DNA from: Minisyncoccota bacterium
GTDB taxonomy: Bacteria; Patescibacteriota; Minisyncoccia; Moranbacterales; GCA-2747515
Length of the DNA stretch: 5,085 nucleotides
Direction of reading: 5' to 3'
NCBI GenBank assembly: GCA_938044295.1
Contig: CALIRC010000101.1
Coordinates: 1 to 5,085, forward strand
In this document: positions 4,869 through 5,085 of the stretch, piece after piece
Numbering within the stretch: the stretch's first letter is position 1
Layout of the letters: every line of letters starts with the position of its first letter
The notes under the pieces: model-generated
Told to the model about the DNA's origin: nothing
Database searches by the model: none
What the model saw: only the letters and a program-made list of their open reading frames with translations
Program-made: the position numbers and the translations under genes

Positions 4869-5085
4869 ATGAGTGATGAACTCAGTTGTGCTGTCAAAAA
4901 TCTGCCTACTCCTCAGCGGAGCAGAAGCGATCATTCTGATACGTTACAAATATACCTCAAAAACATTGAGAACCACCCCTTGCTTAGTGCAGATGAAGAA
5001 AAATTCTACTCCAGAAAAGCACTCACTGGTGACACAAGTGCCCGAGATAAGATAATCGAGTGCAATCAACTTCTTGTTGTAAAGA
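4869..5085 (+). CDS. RNA polymerase sigma-70 family factor, N-terminal fragment
   Basis: The first 72 codons are present and the frame runs open off the right edge. The start ATG 4869 has AAGGAG (4857-4862) exactly six bases upstream. Residues 1-23 are a short polar tail. Region 1.2 then begins: DTLQIYLKNIENHPLLSADE (24-43 region), followed by EKFYSRKALTGD (44-55) and the start of region 2.1, KIIECNQLLVVK (61-72), the counterpart of the usual 'IeaNLRLVVk'. By memory it aligns without gaps to this part of RpoS and RpoD-type factors, with RpoS-like phrasing such as PLL(S/T)A(D/E)EE and RxALxGD. The short tail leaves no room for region 1.1, which favours an alternative or group 2 factor, though primary factors of reduced genomes can also be short. 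NQLLVVK replaces the near-universal NLRLVVK. Core-binding and promoter-recognition regions 2.2-4 lie outside the window, so the subgroup cannot be named. Confidence 0.9.
   Translation, partial: MSDELSCAVKNLPTPQRSRSDHSDTLQIYLKNIENHPLLSADEEKFYSRKALTGDTSARDKIIECNQLLVVK

Noticed and set aside
4873..5055. 60-codon plus-strand frame at the right edge
   Set aside because: It is out of frame with the sigma-factor gene starting at 4869, which has a proper Shine-Dalgarno site and conserved sigma motifs.

Overview
The window is AT-rich bacterial DNA with short intergenic regions. Five of the six larger genes lie on the minus strand. Only the gene entering at the right edge is on the plus strand. Most genes have a recognisable sigma-70-type promoter and a Shine-Dalgarno site, so they look like separate transcription units rather than one operon. 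The host cannot be fixed from this sequence. The FolC protein has the arrangement I associate with Patescibacteria/CPR and related lineages: a start like MRFASLSTVQKYL and then GNPQ..LKV.HVAGTSGKGST. The sigma-factor fragment instead aligns without gaps to the region 1.2-2.1 start of RpoS/RpoD-type factors. I lean towards a small-genome uncultured lineage such as Patescibacteria, with a gammaproteobacterial host as the alternative.

Layout from left to right. A glyoxalase-fold (VOC) protein (18-431, minus) has its own promoter and a 28-bp near-perfect palindrome in its leader. A 55-residue basic protein (721-888, minus) is followed by a strong minus-strand terminator at 649-673. A two-helix membrane protein (965-1234, minus) and an unrecognised 141-residue soluble protein (1380-1805, minus) each have a TTGACA promoter with 17-bp spacing. 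A 272-bp gap with that promoter and a weak terminator leads to folC (2078-3391, minus), a folylpolyglutamate/dihydrofolate synthase. A 235-bp gap holding the parB terminator separates it from a ParB/Spo0J-family protein (3663-4706, minus). A 162-bp divergent promoter region then leads to the first 72 codons of a sigma-70-family factor (4869 to the edge, plus).

The genes do not form an obvious pathway. FolC is housekeeping one-carbon metabolism, the VOC protein is of unknown substrate, and ParB and the sigma factor are DNA-binding or transcription proteins sharing a divergent control region. No mobile element, CRISPR array, tRNA or rRNA is visible. The least explained parts are the small genes between 721 and 1805 and the palindrome ahead of the VOC gene. 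I found no convincing new multi-gene system.
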